NCBI GenBank assembly: GCA_000149265.1
Contig: CH002721.1
Coordinates: 442,806 to 506,805, forward strand
Source: Ciona savignyi
Taxonomy: Eukaryota > Chordata > Ascidiacea > Phlebobranchia > Cionidae
DNA length: 64,000 nt
Direction: 5' to 3'
Shown here: one piece after another, positions 36,101-51,100 of the stretch
How the letters are laid out: every line of letters begins with the position of its first letter
Position numbering within the stretch: position 1 is the first letter of the stretch
Notes under the pieces: model-generated
Database searches by the model: none
The model's input: the letters and a program-made list of their open reading frames with translations, nothing else
Told to the model about the DNA's origin: nothing
Made by a program: the position numbers and the translations under genes

Positions 36101-39100
36101 TTAACGGACTATTAATGGCCTAAATTCCTGGACACGGGGCTACCATGGACCCACCCATACTAATGTAATGTACCCACTACGCATTTTAGGACATTTATTA
36201 TTATGGCGATAAATATATAACAATGTGTCATCGAAGTATAAGAGCTACATATCAGTAAGAGAAGCATAACCACAATAAATAAAATACACATAACGTTGGA
36301 TAAGTGTAATTAAAACAAAAAATGGTTTATACAGTAAGATTTTGTATCATTATCATTAAAAAATGGTTTATACAGCAAGATTTTGTATCATTATCATTAA
36401 AAACATGGTTCATAGAGCAAGAGTGACTTAAATAACTTACTGTCATTGGGTGTCGTGAGCGTCTTGACAGCTTTGGTCACCACGTCCATTACTTTGGGTG
36501 GGAGGGTTTTGATGAGACCAGAGGACAGAGCATTTGCAAGATTCCCTTGAGAAGCATCGTTCAACACCTTGGTCAATTCCTTCACACTTGTGTTATTCAG
36601 TCGGCTGGTTTGTCTGGAAAAATTGGACGACTGTTTGTATTTATGTAATTTGAGTTTTTTATTTTAGTCTTTTTTAACTGTCGGTCAGAAATAAAGAGAG
36701 TTTATTTGTGTTTATTTGTTTAGTAATAAAGCTACATAGGGGTAATGTTGTGTGTATATTCTGAATAGAAATTATAAGGGAATTAAAACATGCCATCAAA
36801 ACAATATGAGTTTAATAACAAATAATAACATTGTTTTACGGTTGCTGACACTAATAATGTGTTTTATGTAACCGGTTCTCTGAAGCATTTTGTCAATTTT
36901 TATGAGGCGTAAGCAGTCCTCGAAATTCGTTTGCGGAGTCCACGGCATTTTTGGAAATCGTATAAACATAAAAGCCCACGGCAAAATGCCGTGGATCTAT
37001 AAGCAGTACTAAATAATCGCAAAATCCGGAGGTAAGTTTATTCTAATTTGCGCGACACCGCGCTAAAGTGCGTAGGACAAGAGCCAATTGCGCAATAGTA
37101 GTCTGTCAGCTAAGGCACATGGCAAAACACTTAACGGACATTGTTTAATTTGTAATCTCTCTATTGTATGAAAATACAACACATAGCAATAGCTCCAAAA
37201 AACTACAAATCCTGAATCCAACGTCAATGTTAGAATAGTAGGAAGCATCTATCTAGTTTGGAATTAGACTGGATAATAATTTCAAAATAATAGAGGACTA
37301 CACTTTAAAAGAAAAAATTACAATAATACCGAATGAGGAAATACATGCGATAGACACGCCTCCATATATTTATCTAATTAAATTTGCCGAATTGTCAACT
37401 CAGCAAATCGGGTGCAACGATCAAAGCGACGTAGTCTCTCGGAGATTTGATTGACAGCTGGCTGCTGGCGTAATTGAATTTTAAGTTTCGAGTTTTGTGT
37501 TAGAACGTTGTAAGTTGATAAAAACTTAAAAAGACTGCCGCCGTGCGCTTTGAAACTATTTTATTTATATTTTGACTGTTTTTTTTGCAATTAGTAAGTG
37601 ATCTAAAAAAACCCACGGCATTTTTTTTGCCGTGGGCTTTAGTTAATTTGGCAAAAGTCCACGGCAATTGCCTTTTGCCGTGGCGAATTTCGAGGACTGC
37701 TTAAGCATAAAAAGGTGAGAACTAACTGGCCTACGTACAAAAAACATTTGAATGAGAACTACGACCTTTTGTCCATAGAAGTGGAATTACTTAAGAGCCT
37801 AAAAATGCCAAAACACTATCAATGTGGCATTGCTTGGACTTTTAATGGAATTTATTCCATTGAAATATCCAGCATAATGCGATTATGTCTCAAAGCATTG
37901 GCTCAATTCCTCACTGCACAGTGGAACTGGAATTTGACGACTTTGAGAAGCTATGGGGACATTAATATTTCACAAGACAAGCAACACTCAAGCAAACAGA
38001 CGGCGATAAGAAATCATTAAACATTTAACATTGAGGGGAAGTACTCACGTTTTCGTTACTGTTTTGGTAGTAATGTTAAACGTAGTTCCTTGTTTCTCAC
38101 TAATAGAGCCGAGCAATTGTGTTGGGTTGGATGGTAATTTATTCACAACGTTCGAGCGCTCCTTGAACTTGAGCTCCGGGTCGATACTGGGGGATGGGAG
38201 GAGAGCAGGGGAGGAGGAGGAGGATTTCACTGGGGGGTGGAGCTCGCTGGGCGTTGATGGTGATGTCTTCTTCACATCTTTGCTCCGCTTTAAATATTCT
38301 TGTAATGACACCTGGGAAATCAACTTGTTATAACAGGAAATGCAAGTGTGAATTCCACCCTGTTATAATATAAATCTTCACCAGTCTATCTCAGCATTCT
38401 TGGGCAGAATGCAAATGAATTATGAAATAAAATATCAATGTAATACACGACTGATTATTGATCTATAGTTGTTATTCAGTGTTTGTTATTTCAATTGTCA
38501 ATCGCATGTTTGAGTGTGGTGACGCGCCAGGACATTCATTCATTATGCATACATGGTGTAAAGACGCACAGAATTCTTCATATTAATGAGACTCAGGTGT
38601 GTGTTTGAGCACTGACATTGCTTATTTGACGGATATCTTTATTTTGATGAATGCTTTTAAATAAACCACACATAATCCAATTTCCAAGGCCTGCGTGTTG
38701 TTAAATTAATTCCGGCACTGCCACTACAGTTTGTAGAAAGATAATTCCAGTGGCAGTGGTGTGTCGTAATCAGAGCTAAGCCACCAACTGTTCAATTATC
38801 TCACGCATTTCAAAACTTCACTCCAAAGCTCGTTAATCTAAGATGACCAATGACTTAATAATACGGACTAAATTTTAACAGGATAATGAATAAGGCATGT
38901 ACTTAACAAAGAGAACAAAAATCTCCCAAGCAAACTAAGCAACACAAATCGTGACGTGTTCGCCTTTAAGCCAAACTGGTTGCACAGTAAATTTGTTTCA
39001 AATCTTTATTTTGTGTTGTTAAATTACTTAATAATTATCGGAGACAAACTTACGATAAGCCCTACTATGTAAAGGCAGAAAAAATCGTCTTTTACACACT

Positions 39101-42100
39101 TGTTTCTATTAAACATTACTGCGACCAAGATTGGTTGTGGTGTTTACCCGAATTATTGTGGCTCAGAAGTTACCTTTTTCTTAGTTGGAGCAAGTTTTGC
39201 TTCAGTCTGTGGGTCCAGTATAACCTGCGATCTCATATCCTGTTGGGTGGTGTTGTCCAGTTTCGCTGGGTGCAACAGATGTAGTTGCGTGGTTGTGCCA
39301 TTGTATCCACTGTTCGTGTAACTGATCGTCCCTTGGCCTATTTTCTCCTGAATAAAATTACATCTTTTAATTTCACACAATGACTTTATTATGTTCTGTG
39401 CGGTAGTTTGAGGTTAAGGAGTGGCAAAATGCATCACAGAGTAGCAATTATTTTAGGCACTGAATGCTACAACTTTACTACGATGCCACTTAACATGCTA
39501 TATGGTTAAAAGATGATATCCGCATGATTTATACAAGGTGTTCATAGTTTATGCTGTGGCTGCGTTTCATGCGTTTCTTGCATTAATGGTAATGTTGTCG
39601 CAATGGTTTTTAGGTGAAACACATCAAACCAAGCCCACGACACTTCATCTATAAACTTGTAATGATATAAGAACACAGACTAATTAATAACACTCTGTGC
39701 AGGCTTATTAACACTACATGCATCTGACCAGCCTCTATTTTATTAATTAACATTTGTTTATGACATGATAATTACACAGAACGTATGAAGCGTGCGCTCT
39801 GTGAAAGTCACACAAGCCCTGGTGAATGCATTTGGCAACAGTGGTTAACATGCATACGCTGCAAGTGTGTCTAGTCATGCAGAATGGTGAAATATAAACT
39901 TTGAGATTTCTTAGATACCTCTGGCTCATCCGACGGGTTAGGTTCAGATTGGGTGGTTTGTGCGCACGGCACAACGGCCGAATCTACCGTGTCATCATCG
40001 TCATCATCTGACAAACTCTGATGAAACGTCGAAAAAGGAAGTGTTATGCAGTCATGCAATGAAGGTTAATAGGCATGACGCACAACATGCACAAGGAACA
40101 AAACACATGCAAATTGCAGTTTCATACAAGTTTTATACAAGTTACCTTTTAATAATAAATTCCATAAAGGTCAAAAAGACCAAAGAGACTTTTTTATTAG
40201 TATAAAATATCAAATGGACAATTTATAATAGTCTAAAAGCCCAAATGGATTTTATATTACTCTAAAAGACCAAATATACATTTTGTAATAGTCTTAAAGA
40301 CGTAATGGACGTTTTAGACTAGTCTAAATTATTAAAAGTTTGTTTTATAATATTCTAACAACTGAAGGGACGTTTTATATAAGTCTAAAAGACCAAAAGG
40401 ACGTTTTATACTAGTCTAAAAGACCAAAAGGGCATTTTATACAAGTTTTTAAAGACCAAAAGGATGTTTATAAGTCTCAAAGAGCAAATAGAGCTTCCAT
40501 ATTACGCACCTCATATTCAATGGCAGGAAACGCCGTTGCAGGATGTTTCATTGCAATATTGACATTGTTTTCAATCGGCTGAATCTCCTCAGAAACTTGG
40601 CTTATTAATCCAGTAGTATTGGGCTCAGCTGAAGATGTTTGAATGACTGGTTCGAAATTTGCAGCTCCTGCTACATTTCCCTCACTCGCAGAGTCTGGTA
40701 AATCCGATTTTACTTCCACATTTGTATCCACTTTGCTGCTTAGGTTGGTTTCCACAGTGTCTTTCGCTATAGTTTTCAAATAACGTTTCTTGGGGCACGC
40801 AAACGTCTCGCTTTGGAGTGAAATTTTCTCGGCGGCAACAAACGTCTGAGGGGGTTCATTCGGCGGGCCGTGCATCAGCTTTTCATCAATTGCTCTTTGC
40901 AGCCAGTACTGAAATGAGAAACACAAATTTTGCGATGACGGTAAAATAACATTATAAAAATCTTACCTAAAATGTATATAATCCAACAGCATTTTTTAAA
41001 CTTTTAACTAGGCTATACTAACTGGACCTAACTAGGCTATACTAACTACCTACAAAAATAGTGCCAAGTTAAATTAGAAGCAAGATTTGTAGACCTTTTG
41101 TACAGAGAATTGGAATTACTTAAGGAGCCTACAAATGCCAAAACACTATCAATGTGCCATTGCTTGGACTTTTAATGGAATTTATTCCATTGAAATATCC
41201 AGCATAATGCGATTATGTCTCAAAGCATTGGCTCAGTTCCTCACTGCACAGTGGAACTGGAATTTGACGACTTTGAGAAGTAGTTGCAAACTTTAAAATG
41301 ATCAGCCAGTCCTATGGCACAACAAATCAGAATTTTAATCAAATAGTAAGAAATATAAGCACAAAGTAATGTAACAAACCACAACAATCTTTGTCATACA
41401 AATAACAACATTTATCTTTAGCCAAGTGCATTTAACATGCATTATCGAAATGATATTCACCTTTTTAGTGAACAGGTCACTGGAGTGGTTGTACTTGCCA
41501 CCGGGGGCAGTAGAGACGCCGATATGAACTTGACCGAGGGGAACTCCAGGGGTGAACGTCCAAGGCACAAAGGAGGGGGTGTGGGGGGTGAAGCTGCTGG
41601 GGGCAGGGGAAGCAGTCGTTCTCCACATACCAACAGCTGTGGTTGGAGAAAATCATTTTGTTGTTTGGACAATTTCGGAAAAGGTAAGGACGGTAGCAGA
41701 CACTTAAGTTAAATGTGTTTAAATTTAAACGAAACATCTTTTAAATTATGCGTTTCTAACATACGTTTAAACACCCACATAAGAGCTAACTGCAAAGTAA
41801 AAACACTGGTGTTGTGGTTAATAACATAAAACACCTTATTTATCAGATTTTGACAAAAACCCTTTTAAGATTTTTTTTGTATAATAAGGACAGAATGGGA
41901 ATGCGTCATTGCTAAGCAGAAACGTTTTTCCGGAACTGCTTAGGTTTAGCTCTTAGTAAGTTCGTATAAATATGATACCCTCATATACTTTTGTTATGTT
42001 TCAGTGCTAAAAAACAGATCAAGTCAGCTTGTTAATATTATAAGCAGGGCAACCCATTTGCGAATTTTCGGCGTGAATATTGTTTAGCAGCCGATTCTGG

Positions 42101-45100
42101 GCCTGGTAAGGATAATTCACTTTAAACTGTATAGAAAGTCTATAGAAAAATGAATTATAAAATCGAATCTTACCACTTGAAGTGCATGGGGTGTCGCATG
42201 ATGCTGCTTTTCTCATCCGTGGTTGTTTAACGGACACCACGGGTGTAGTTGCTGTGGAAGTCTTCACACAACTTGATGTGGTGACCGTGGAGGTGACGCT
42301 GCTCGATACCGTCGTTGTGTTGGTTGAAGTATGGAGGGAACCAACATGGGGGCTTGGTGGGGCTGGTGTTATCTCCTCGGGGATTGGTGTTATTACTTCC
42401 GGCTCGAGAATGTTCGAATTAACATTCACGCTTGCTGGCGTAGCCGGGTGTGCATGGTTTATGGACGCTATAGTCGCATGGTCGTTTAGAGGCGCGTTTG
42501 TACTGTGTTCTACTATCGGACTGAGGTTTTTAAGGTTCGCACTTGTACAGGGGGGTGCGGGGGAAAGCGGGGTGAGCTTTCCAACCGTGGGTGACAAGAC
42601 GACGGGGGTTACATCGTTCGTTGATACAGGAGACAACGGGCTTGCTTCCGGATGGGAGACACGAGGAGCACCTATTGACGAGGACTCGCCATCGAGCGTG
42701 GGGTATCGATCGGCGAAGATGGTGCAGTGAGGTGGGATGCTGTCGCACGAGTGGTTCGAATCGGTCTCCATGCACGCCCCGGGTGACATGACTCCTTCGA
42801 ACGACGCGCCTCGACCTCTTCGGGAGTTCCGACGACCTCTTGTTGACCTTCGGCGGCCGCTAGAGAGGAAAAAGCGTTTACTGTGAACAATTGCCTTGAA
42901 TATAAACATAGATGATCGAGAAACAAAACGCAAAAATAAAAAATTTATTAATAAGAAAATTTTCAGAACAATTTGAAAAAATACTTATTGTATTTTTAAC
43001 TTTATGCTGCACCATGCATTATATTGGAAGACTTACTTTCCAACACGCCGTGCTGATGTTGATACTTGGGTGGGCACAAGATGGTCGTCCCCGGACAAGT
43101 ACGGTTGTGACATCACAACAGCCTATAAAAAAATACAAACAATAACTTAAGGAGCCTAAAACGCCCAAACATATTAATGTTTCCATTAAAACATCCAGCA
43201 TAACGATTATGTCTTAAAAAAAATTGGCTCAATTCCTACACAAACAAGCCACAAAGACAATGAAGGAATAAAAATACAGACAAACCCCCGACAAACCACA
43301 ATTACAAGACGTATACAAACAAGAATAAAAATACAAACACCCCACCACCACAAAGACGTTACTCCCCCAACATACTCCAATTACAAGACGTCAGTCACCT
43401 GCAATATATCCGAGGTGGAGGTGACAACAGAGGTAGAAGGATACTCGATGCTGGTTTGTCTTCCATGCTCCTTGGGGATATCGGATGCGGAGTGAGCGTG
43501 TTGCATCTGCTCCTTGCGTTTCTCCTGCTTCTCCATCTTCTCGAACGCTCGGATGTAAGCTTCCATCTTCCGCTCCTCTCGCGACTGTGGATCATTTAAT
43601 TTAGAGATTTTAAATAATTGAGAGATTTTAAATACATCTTTCTTCGCTTGCGCTTTAATCTGCGCATTCTCTTCTTCTTCCACTTTTTACGCATTGTTAA
43701 CTATTAAAGTTTACGAAACGGTTTGATTAGACAGGATGAAAATATCCCTTGCACTTTTAACGCCGCCATGTTAAGGATTAAAGAGAAACGAAGAAATTCT
43801 TAAACACGAACTTCTGTCTTTTCAATGTTCTAGACTGTTGGCGAATGCTAGGTTTTAAGAGAAGAACAGACGTAAAATCATTTAGATTGCAACAAAACAA
43901 ACTTTAAAACACAACTTGTGTTTTTTTGAATTTTAAGTAAAATTTTGGAATATTTTATGGTTTAGGAATAAACCCAGTAAGAGAATCATTAAGAATAAGA
44001 ATTAATAAAATCAAGAATAAGAATAAGTGGGTGAGCAGTCAACTAACCCCTTACAACTGAACCCCTACAACTGAACTCTTTACAACTGAACCCCTACAAT
44101 TAAACCCCTTATAACTGAACCCCTTATAACTGAACCCCTTTTAACTAAACCCCTTTCAACTGAACCCCTTTACAGCTGAACCCATTTCAATTGAACCCCC
44201 TTTACAAATGAACCCCCTTTTCAGTTAAAAGGATTCTGTTAAAAAGGGCTCAGTTGTAGGGGTTCAGTTGTAGGGGTTCAGTTGTAAGGGGTTCAGTTGT
44301 AAGGGGTTCAGTTGTCATGGAACCGAAGAGGTGACCCTGAAGAAGTGGCTTTAACCTCATTCACTGCCTTAAAACTTAAATAAACAAACTCTACAACACA
44401 ACTAGTAGTTTTTAAATTTTTAGTTATATTTGTGGAAGTAATATCTATAGAAGTGACAATGCAAATCCCTGCCAACCACGCCGAACATTTACCTTCTTCC
44501 TGAGATGATCACCATGGTCATCCCCATCAGGTTCCAGACCTGCAGCTTCTTGGTACGAACTTGAAAATCCATTCTGGAATTGTTTGTTTAATGAGCTGGG
44601 AATGTTATGGGGGAAAATGTTGATTGGGAAACACTTCCTTCACTTTTTACACTTCCTTCACTGTTCTTATTTATACTTTTTACCATTTTAGTTCTACAAA
44701 ACTAAAAACTTCAATGCGTTTTGGTTCAATTTTTCATAATATAGTTAGAATAAAGGAAAATTTCAATTAGGAATAGTAAAAAAACTACTGAAGATACAAA
44801 TACAGTTCAAATTTTCCTGAGTACAAAAACTATTAGACAATCTACATTCCAATTTTCATATCATTTGGGCATACCAATAATTAGTGAGTATTTCGTTTGT
44901 CAGTGCACCTCAAAATTTTCAAAGTCGAGCAGAATTTTCTTTACATAAAAAGTGGTGTTCACTAAAGTTTACATAATATATTCTTTATTGGAGGTAGATT
45001 CTAGGTGTGCAGTTTGTTTAAAAGAGGGATAAATTATTTTTCCAACCATACTAAATATTAAATCATAGCATATATTTAAGAAAAACTGTGCTAATTTGAA

Positions 45101-48100
45101 AATGACCAAAAATTGTAAAAAACACTGCGGGACAGCATGTTTAAATTAATGCATTTGGTCGGGAGTGAAAGAGTTAAGTAAATCAATATCTTTGCTTTTC
45201 TTCAATAGTTATTTAGACCAAATAAAAAATGTGGAATGAAAAATTGACACATAAAATTAGATTTACTAATCCATTATATAGAAACAGTCCATAAAAAAGT
45301 GCAAATTCTCCTTGAAAGTAAAACAACTTCCTTGCTCATTTGTCTCTTTACAATTGAATAATATTTACTTACAGGGATTCGATTCAAAGACAACCTCAAC
45401 GGAGACAACCGTCGTTTCCTTTGTTCCTCCATTTTGTTTGATTCACTGGGAAGGTAGGAAGGTTAGTGAAATACTCAGTGATAACGAGGGCACAATGCAC
45501 TCACAGTTCTATCCTCATGTTTGTGAATTTATAGACGGGACAATCAGTGAACTGGGAGCACCCACATTCCATGCTGTAGTCACTGGGAATACAACAAACG
45601 TCTTTTAAATTACGCGTTTCTAAAATACGTTTGTACGGCCACATAACAGTTAAAGTAAAAACACTGGCGTGATGGTTAATAACATAAAAACATTTTTATG
45701 GGGTTTTGACAAAACCCTCTTTAGTAAACTATTTTTGTATAGTGTGGCACAGAATATTATGGTGATTTTAGTAAAATTATTCAAAATTTGAGATATTCGG
45801 CTTTGGGAATGAACTGGTCAACTTCATTTAGAAATGGGTCAAATTAAAGTGAATTCATGATTATATAAATTATTTTACAAAAATAAAAGTGATATTCAAT
45901 AAAATATGCTTAAAACTGCATTTTTAAATAGAAATTCTCACCAATTTTGGTATTTGATGTCAAATGGAATTGTAATTTCAGATCCGTTTAAGATTTTACT
46001 CTTGGCATATATGAACAAATGGATTTTCCCATTCTCCATAACATGGCTGATCTGTGAGAAAACAAGACTGTGTTGTTACATCTCTCCTTGCAGTAGCAGT
46101 TCCGAGTAACTTACTTCACAGTTGGGACAGCAGGAGCGCCGGATGTAACGGGAGATATTTCCACTACTTCTCGCATCCACACATATCTCCAAACCATCAA
46201 ACCCGTTGTAGAAGAACACAAACGGGTAAGGTCTGTCGAAAATTTTTTTTTTAGAATTTGAAAATTTTATTTTTTTGAGAAAGAAATTTATAAATTTGAG
46301 AATTTTATGTTTTTGAGAAAGAAATTTATAAATTTGAGAATTTTATTTTTTAGAGCTTGCGCTGTTTTGGAAGTATTTTGCAGGCTTTTCATTGAACGGT
46401 GATCATTAATATATCTGAGGTTTAAAACAAACACATGTGGAAGTGTATTGCTTATAATTTTCAATTGGGTTTTGTAAATTTATCCCCATCTACACTTTTC
46501 CCAATGGTGCGGTGATCAGATACTTATAAATCTATTTATTTTACAACATGTTTACCTTTTATATAAGGCCGAGTTCACTGCTTCAAACTGGTTTGACAAC
46601 ATGTACGAGCCACAGACCTCAGCTACAGGGTGCGACATTGAAACATCTTCGAGGGCGAGCACTCGCTTTCGTAGCTGCTGAACCTGAAGCATTCACCACA
46701 GTTAACAAGACCGGTCGGAAACAGCTAATTTGAGATGCTACCTTAGCCAGTTGTTCTCTCAGCTTGGAAAGGCTCGACTGCTCCTTCGTTGGCATTTTCA
46801 AAGAGGATGACAACACGGCTTGGAGCAGTTCTTGGCTGTAGACACTCTCACTTATCTCTGTGTACGTCTCATTCCATTCCCTAGAACCAAGCAAAATTGA
46901 TCACTTGCTAAACTTTAAATGCATGAGAAATAGCCTCCATGAAAACAGAATCTACTAAATTTTTTGAAAAACGTATAAAATGTAATGCAATTTTCTGTGT
47001 TACCTTAATTTTCTTGTCCATGAAAAACTGATCCCACATTCTTCCGTATCATTGCAGAAGGACTGAGGTGAAAAGGAACTTGTGAGATACAAATGATATG
47101 AATATTGAATTTAAAGTGGTGTCAGTTGGACAGCCATGTTAATAAATAAACAACAGCATAGAATGGAATCTTTGTATGCTTACCTTGGATCGGGACCTTT
47201 TACGAGCTGGATATGGGGTCTGCAAACATAAATTATTGATTTGGTGTACGTCTATTTACTGTTTAAACATTTTTTAGTATTTTTATATTGTTATTAAGAT
47301 GTGTAACAACAGAATATTCCTAAACTATCATGTTCCATTCCTGTGGCCAGCCACCACCATCAACATAATTCACTTTCTTAACCTTGCAGAGACAAATTGT
47401 CAAAGGCCTCAAGGCATTAAGATCATGTTCAAATCTAATAAATACCCGCGGGTTATTTCAGTTATTATTTTCCATCAAAATATGTGGCTAACAATTGGGC
47501 GAAAATATACTGCTGCTTTTTTATGGCATCTTTCGGAATAGTTATTTTAAAATTATATTCAACAAGTAATGTTAACCCATTTGAGTATATAAGGTAGACT
47601 GTTAAAATAAACTCAGTTCATTACCAATAGTTTTCTAATAACACAAACATGGTTGTTAACTTCGCGTAACAATAACAACATATATGCAAGCTTTACTTAG
47701 TCGTAGGTGTAAAAATACATACTATCATGTCAATGTACGCATTTTATTACACTATAATACTTATATAAATGAGCATTTAGATTGGAATGCGATGTACATT
47801 TTGTAGTGCTACTGGGCAATTTTCAAACCTAACTTTATGCCAATGAATACCGACAGGACATATTGTTCCTAAAGCGCTGGCTATATTTACACTGCATACA
47901 GATGTTGGCTGAGCACAAACATTGAATGAATGAATAACAACGAGGCGACCTATTTTAACTGCCGAAACCTGAAATAATGTAGGGCTATGCAAATATTTGT
48001 CGATGTTAACGGCAGATTAATAATTGGCCGAGAATAATAGTACTAGTGTCCTTTTTACAAAATTTAATAAAGATTTATTGGCAGAAATTACATATCTGTG

Positions 48101-51100
48101 AGCTGTATGTACATACAACTCTGGACGACTTTAACGGTTAAGCTTTAACCGATATTTTTGTATTCTAGTGCTAAAGTAACAAAAAAACATAAAACAACAT
48201 AGAGTCTTTTTGGATAAAGAAATTTATATTTTATAGATTGTGTAGACTCGTTACCTTTTTGCCGCTTCGTTTATTATTTTCCCGACTCCTTTTCCTCTTT
48301 TTGCCAGCCCTACTAGCCTGACATGCATCCTGTTTCTTCGAAGTGATGGTAAGACTGGTTGGAGTTGATTGTACGGAAGAGTACATGACCTTATTGTTCA
48401 TTTCTACATCACTGTCTGTGCCACTGCTGTCCGAGGCCACTGGGAAGGAAAGAATGTAAACAACATTTCCAATTGCAACATTTAATTATGAACTGGACAC
48501 TTACTTAAAAAATCTTCTCGTTTTTGAGTTTGAAGTTTAATGGCTTCTTCACGGTTTAATGCTCTGAAAAAGTATTCATTGTTACAAGTTTATTGTAAAA
48601 AGTAGTGTTATATATTGTTGGTGGGGATATACATCAGTTAACTGGTTATCCAATTTGATGCTATTTAACCACTAAATTAAAAAATGATCAACCGATTTGT
48701 ATGTAAACCAACGGAAAAAGGAAACAGTTACCATGAAAAATTTATGCAAATCCTGTTACCGTACGATTGTATGTTACTTGTAGTCGCTCTTTAATACAAA
48801 GCAATATACTGTTAAAAAGATGAAAATTTCAGTGAACTATAATTTTAAATTGAAAAAACATTTTTTAAGAAACTTTTATCTGGTTATCCTATTTTTATTG
48901 CAATCAGTTAACCAATATCAAAAGTATATTTACAGTCATAATTGTCGGCAGATGGTTACCTACCTTGGGTTACACCTGTCACAAAGAAAGGTATCTGGGA
49001 TGTTATTTCTGTTGATGTTCATACAATCAATATGCTGCCACACGCTACAGCGATCACAGCATATCATGTAACCATCATCATGAGTGAACCTGGTGGAAAA
49101 ATAAAGGAAAATTACAGCTGTAAATATTTAATTTTACTGCAAATATATTGTGGTCAAATTTCTTATATTATATCCTATTAACTATATTGTCAACCTTAAC
49201 CACCTTGATTAAAAGAAAGGAAAGGGTGTCAAGTTATTTTATTCTTGCAACATGTACGTTAGTCCCAAGTGTAAAGGTATTTCATTCTTGTTTTAAGAAT
49301 GTCATGGTTTTCAGTAAAGAAGTGTATACATGCTAATTGTTAACTTTTTTCAAGCATTGTTTGGCAATAATCCTGAAGTAAAAATATTCGCTTGCATAGA
49401 TGATTTAAATAATGCTCTGTCTGTTAATTACAGGAAGTCAATATAAAACATAACATGGAACATACCCACAAATACATCTGGTTATGTCAGCGTGAACAGA
49501 ATTATTCTCTGAAACATCTTCTACACCATTTGCGTACGGCGATGTTGGGTGTGTATAACTCACACTGTGTAACTTATCCAAGCCTGAAACATGAATATTG
49601 AGACCTAATTATATGGACATGAGGTACCTAATGGATTTTCGTCAATACAAATGGTTAACTGAAACTGCTTTCTTATTTTAAAATCAACAATTTGGTCTGA
49701 AATAACTAAATCTTGACTGTATAGCCATTTTTCATTTTTCAATAAAAAGACTTTTTTAGAATGACACAATTGATTAGCATTCTGCAACCGAATACTAAAA
49801 AAAACATATTTACCATTGTAGCAGGGCAATGTAGATGTAATTGAATGTGGTGGGGAAATTTCCATCGGTGTTGGTTTGATACATATATTTTTGCTGGGTG
49901 ACGATAGAAAGCAAGACTTCCCATTCAAAGAGGTAGGAATAAAGCCCGATGTGGGGGATAATGGAGGGGTGGGGGGAGGAGGCAAGGGGGCTCCATAATT
50001 ATGGTCCTGTCAATAGATGGATTTTTTCATTAAGGTTTTTATTAACTTCACTGTTTAAAAGGGAAAATTAGTTTAAGGGTGCAGTGATGTTTTTAGGTGT
50101 GGTAACCATGCTGCGATTCGCCATTTGCTCCCCACAAATGCACACAACAAGATGTTAACCAGGTTTTCAAATAATGACAGTTACATAACGACCCTCATAA
50201 TTTAAAACAATATCTCCTATCTGGTCATAGTAGGATATCATATTTTCTACCAATATAAACGCCACAAACAGGAGATATAAGCGCATGTCGATTTTACTGT
50301 CTATGCGTCACAATTACATGCAACACTGAGCATTATTAAAATTGGTCACTCAGAAAAAATTGCAGTTCTGTCAATATTAGATTGACTGGTAACGGTAATG
50401 TTTTTCTTGAGGAACCAATATCTAATAATGCTTTTGGTCGAAACTTTAAGGTATTGGTACAAGGGTTTTTAAGAAAAATATTATGCGTTTCTAAATCCAG
50501 AATTGCGGTGCCTATTCCAGAATAATGATATAATATGTTTATAATGAAGTTGAACCACTCCGGCATCACACACTGCTTTAATAACTTTGCCACAAGAACA
50601 AGAAAAACTAATATTCCTTGATAATATGTTATTTGAAATCGCACTGTTGTTTTGGTGCCAAGATAACAGGATGTTAGGCAAAATTCAGCCCTAGGGCAAC
50701 AACAGAAAATTCAAATAATCACATGATTATACAAAAAGTGTGAAAGCAATATTGTCAAGCAAGTGCATCAAACATAAGGTTTCCAAATATTCAATAAAAC
50801 TTGGCAATTCTGGATTTAAAATTTAGGCAATAATTTCTACTTTGCCCATTTCTATATGCGGTTTATCAATACAATTGATTTTACTGAAATGTGAAAGTCT
50901 ACACACAATGAAGAACATAATAACCTGGTAAGGAAGTCCGAACCCCCCAAGTTTATTAGGCAGCTGTTGACATGGCGTTGGAACATTCGGAAGACTCTCA
51001 ATTCTATAAAATATTAAAACAAAATATAAAACAACAATATCATAGTAATAACTGATATTAGTACTATAATTACACAAAAACAAGCAATCTAAAACAATAG

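Noticed and set aside
42020..42102. Possible extra KMT2E exon after 42174
   Set aside because: It has a good acceptor, but the frame stops soon and no donor gives the phase needed by exon 41636-41461, which joins directly to 42174 in frame.
42182..42730. 182-codon plus-strand ORF
   Set aside because: It is the antisense shadow of KMT2E exon 42859-42174, which is in frame and spliced.
45312..45608. 98-codon plus-strand ORF
   Set aside because: Antisense to two KMT2E exons (45582-45505 and 45445-45373) whose translation matches the family.
47777..47992. 71-codon minus-strand ORF in a KMT2E intron with a good acceptor
   Set aside because: No donor before its stop, no family match, and the neighbouring exons (48439-48255 and 47219-47184) join in phase without it.
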